Below the pieces are notes generated by a model. That model saw only the letters and a list, made by a program, of their open reading frames with translations, was not told where the DNA came from and searched no databases. Below, piece by piece: positions 35,909 to 37,590 of a stretch of DNA of 37,590 nt (position 1 is its first letter; each line of letters opens with the position of its first letter). Location: positions 81,029-118,618 of the forward strand of contig JAKZMJ010000023.1 in the NCBI GenBank assembly GCA_030491005.1. Direction: 5' to 3'. Source of the DNA: Sulfurospirillum sp. GTDB taxonomy: Bacteria; Campylobacterota; Campylobacteria; Campylobacterales; Arcobacteraceae. The translations under genes and the position numbers were made by a program.

Positions 35909-37348
35909 TTATATAATATCTGGTAATTCAATATGTGTTTCTTTTTGAATATCAGCAACACTTTCATATATAGTTTCTATTGGAGCGCTTGAGTCATTTT
36001 CTTTATCAATAAATTTTGTAAGGTTTTTGTGGAAGTCTAATTTTACTGTGCCTATTGGACCATTTCTTTGTTTTCCAATTATAATTTCAGCTTCTTCTAC
36101 TGATTTGTGTAAAAATTTTGATTTATATTCATCGCCTTTATCTTTAGCTTCTTTTTCTTTTCTAGCCTCATCTCTTTCTTTATAAACATCATCTCTATAA
36201 ACAAACATAATAATATCAGCATCTTGTTCAATAGAACCTGATTCTCTTATATCACTTAACATGGGTCTTTTATCAGGTCTACTTTCTAAACCTCTATTTA
36301 ATTGAGACAAAGCAATTACAGGTATCTTCATCTCTCTTGCTAAAAGTTTTAATCCTCTTGAAATATCAGACACTTCTTGATGTCTATCTTTATTTCCAGT
36401 TCCTTGCATTAGTTGTAAATAATCAATGATAACCATTGAAATATTATTATCTTCATTTTGTGCTAGTTTTCGCACTCTTGAGCGTAGTTGATTAATATTT
36501 AAACTACCTCCATCATCAACAAAAAGTTTTTTAGTACTTAAATCATCAAAAGCATTTGTAAGTCTTGACCACTGCTCATCATTTAAATCACCTTTTCGTA
36601 AATTTTGTAAGGGTATAGATGTTTTTGCAGATAGTAGTCTTAGCATTAATTGTTCAGAAGGCATTTCAAGTGAAAATAAAACTACACCTTTGTTTAATTC
36701 TATATTCTTTAAAGCCATATTTAATACAAGCGCAGTTTTTCCCATAGCTGGTCGTGCTGCAATGATGACTAAATCACCAGCGTTGAAACCTGTAGTTTTT
36801 TTATCTAAATCATAAAAACCTGTAGTCTCTCCAATTAAGTGTTTATTTCCTAATTCTTTCATCTTCTTAATATAAGATAAAGTATCATCTGTAATTTGCA
36901 CCATATCTTTTAACTCTGAATTAATAGAGTTAGTTGATATTTTATATAGTTCACCTTGTACCGTATCTAAGGCTTCATTTGCACTTATATCTTCTTCAAT
37001 TGAGACTCTTTTTATAGTAGTTGCTAAAGTAGAAAGTTCTCTTTTAATAGAAGCATCTTTAATCTCTTTAACATAAGCACTTGTATTTGTAATTGGATTT
37101 GCTAAGAGTATTTCTATTAAAATAGAATCATCAAGATCTTTTGTATTAACTCTTTTTCTAATAAATTCTTCATCAAGAGGCATATCATCATTATATAGAT
37201 TAATCATAATCTCAAAGATTTTTTGATGAGCAAGAAGATAAAAATCTTTTGCTTTTAAAACTTCTATAATATTTTCAAATTCTTCAGGATTAAACAGTAT
37301 TGAACTTAATACTGCTCTTTCAATATTTACTCTATAAATACTATCCAT
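35909..37348 (-). CDS. dnaB: Replicative DNA helicase DnaB
   Basis: This 479-aa hexameric 5'-3' helicase unwinds DNA at the replication fork and binds primase. The N-terminal domain (~8-105) begins [15 protein letters not shown]; the RecA-like C-terminal domain has Walker [11 protein letters not shown] (Lys204), IDYLQLM (Walker B) and [20 protein letters not shown]. There is no intein and the length is standard. The ATG overlaps the end of ispG by 8 nt, so the two are co-translated. Confidence 0.97.
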   Translation of the reverse strand: MDSIYRVNIERAVLSSILFNPEEFENIIEVLKAKDFYLLAHQKIFEIMINLYNDDMPLDEEFIRKRVNTKDLDDSILIEILLANPITNTSAYVKEIKDASIKRELSTLATTIKRVSIEEDISANEALDTVQGELYKISTNSINSELKDMVQITDDTLSYIKKMKELGNKHLIGETTGFYDLDKKTTGFNAGDLVIIAARPAMGKTALVLNMALKNIELNKGVVLFSLEMPSEQLMLRLLSAKTSIPLQNLRKGDLNDEQWSRLTNAFDDLSTKKLFVDDGGSLNINQLRSRVRKLAQNEDNNISMVIIDYLQLMQGTGNKDRHQEVSDISRGLKLLAREMKIPVIALSQLNRGLESRPDKRPMLSDIRESGSIEQDADIIMFVYRDDVYKERDEARKEKEAKDKGDEYKSKFLHKSVEEAEIIIGKQRNGPIGTVKLDFHKNLTKFIDKENDSSAPIETIYESVADIQKETHIELPDII

Positions 37349-37590
37349 TTTCTTGCCTTATTTTGGCTTCTTTTTCAACTTCTTCTAAAAATCTATCAAG
37401 TAATTCTTCTGTAGGTAGCTTAGCTATTGTTTCACCTTTTTTAATAATAAGTCCAGATCCTTTTCCATAAGCAATAGCAATATCAGCACTTTTAGCCTCA
37501 CCTAGAGCATTTACAACACACCCCATAACAGATACATCTAAAGGCACTTTGATATGCTTTGTTTTTTCTTCAACTTGTTTTACTGCTTCA
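37341..37590 (-). CDS. ispG: 4-hydroxy-3-methylbut-2-enyl diphosphate synthase IspG (GcpE), C-terminal part
   Basis: These are the last ~82 codons of ispG; the gene begins beyond the window end. The enzyme makes HMBPP in the non-mevalonate isoprenoid pathway with a 4Fe-4S cluster. [32 protein letters not shown] is its signature end, with a cluster Cys in MGCVVN. The frame is open to 37590. It ends in TAG inside the first codons of dnaB. Confidence 0.92.
   Translation of the reverse strand, partial: EAVKQVEEKTKHIKVPLDVSVMGCVVNALGEAKSADIAIAYGKGSGLIIKKGETIAKLPTEELLDRFLEEVEKEAKIRQENG

Overview
The window comes from a low-GC member of the Campylobacterota, most likely an Arcobacter-like organism (Arcobacteraceae). 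The evidence is the 16S sequence, the futalosine-route menaquinone gene (mqnE), the petABC genes, and the very AT-rich spacers with TTTTTT-TAAAAT type promoters. This is an inference from remembered sequence, not from a search.

Layout. (1) 1-9200 is an accessory defence island on the + strand. It holds the 3' part of a type III restriction-modification methyltransferase (mod), a ParB-like/ABC-ATPase fusion, a TOPRIM-like protein, a Res-type helicase-nuclease and, after a short gap, a Fic protein. The first four genes are packed end to end (1-2 nt gaps or an 8-nt overlap), so the ATPase/TOPRIM pair sits inside the mod-res operon. mod is split by a truncated IS481-type element that is bracketed by a perfect 81-bp direct repeat of mod itself. 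(2) 9285-15033 is a complete rRNA operon: consensus promoter, 16S, tRNA-Ile(GAT), tRNA-Ala(TGC), 23S, 5S and terminator, with long RNase III-type processing stems around 16S and 23S. (3) 15510-18503 is an operon-like run of folE, a pabA-type amidotransferase, a membrane glycosyltransferase-like protein and a pseudopilin. (4) 18523-20960 is mobile-element debris: an IS3-family element, an IS200/IS605 element whose tnpA has an in-frame TGA, and an orphan 5' fragment of vgrG. (5) 21212-24372 is a minus-strand operon: bioF, carbonic anhydrase, a small membrane protein and mqnE (frameshifted). A 49-aa membrane protein gene and a full-length IS481-type copy with 6-bp target duplication follow. (6) 26051-37590 is core genome: an HDOD protein, recO, ppnP, an aminotransferase (frameshifted), thrC, petA-petB(frameshifted)-petC, a cytochrome c (frameshifted signal peptide), atpB, thiE, acpS, dnaB and the 3' end of ispG.

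How the parts relate. The island combines DNA modification, helicase-nuclease, ATPase/TOPRIM and Fic activities, as is typical of anti-phage loci. The mod-ATPase-TOPRIM-res arrangement is the best candidate here for a poorly described system. Four core genes each carry a single-base indel. This is either sequencing error or real decay, and reads must decide which, because petB and mqnE should matter for respiration.
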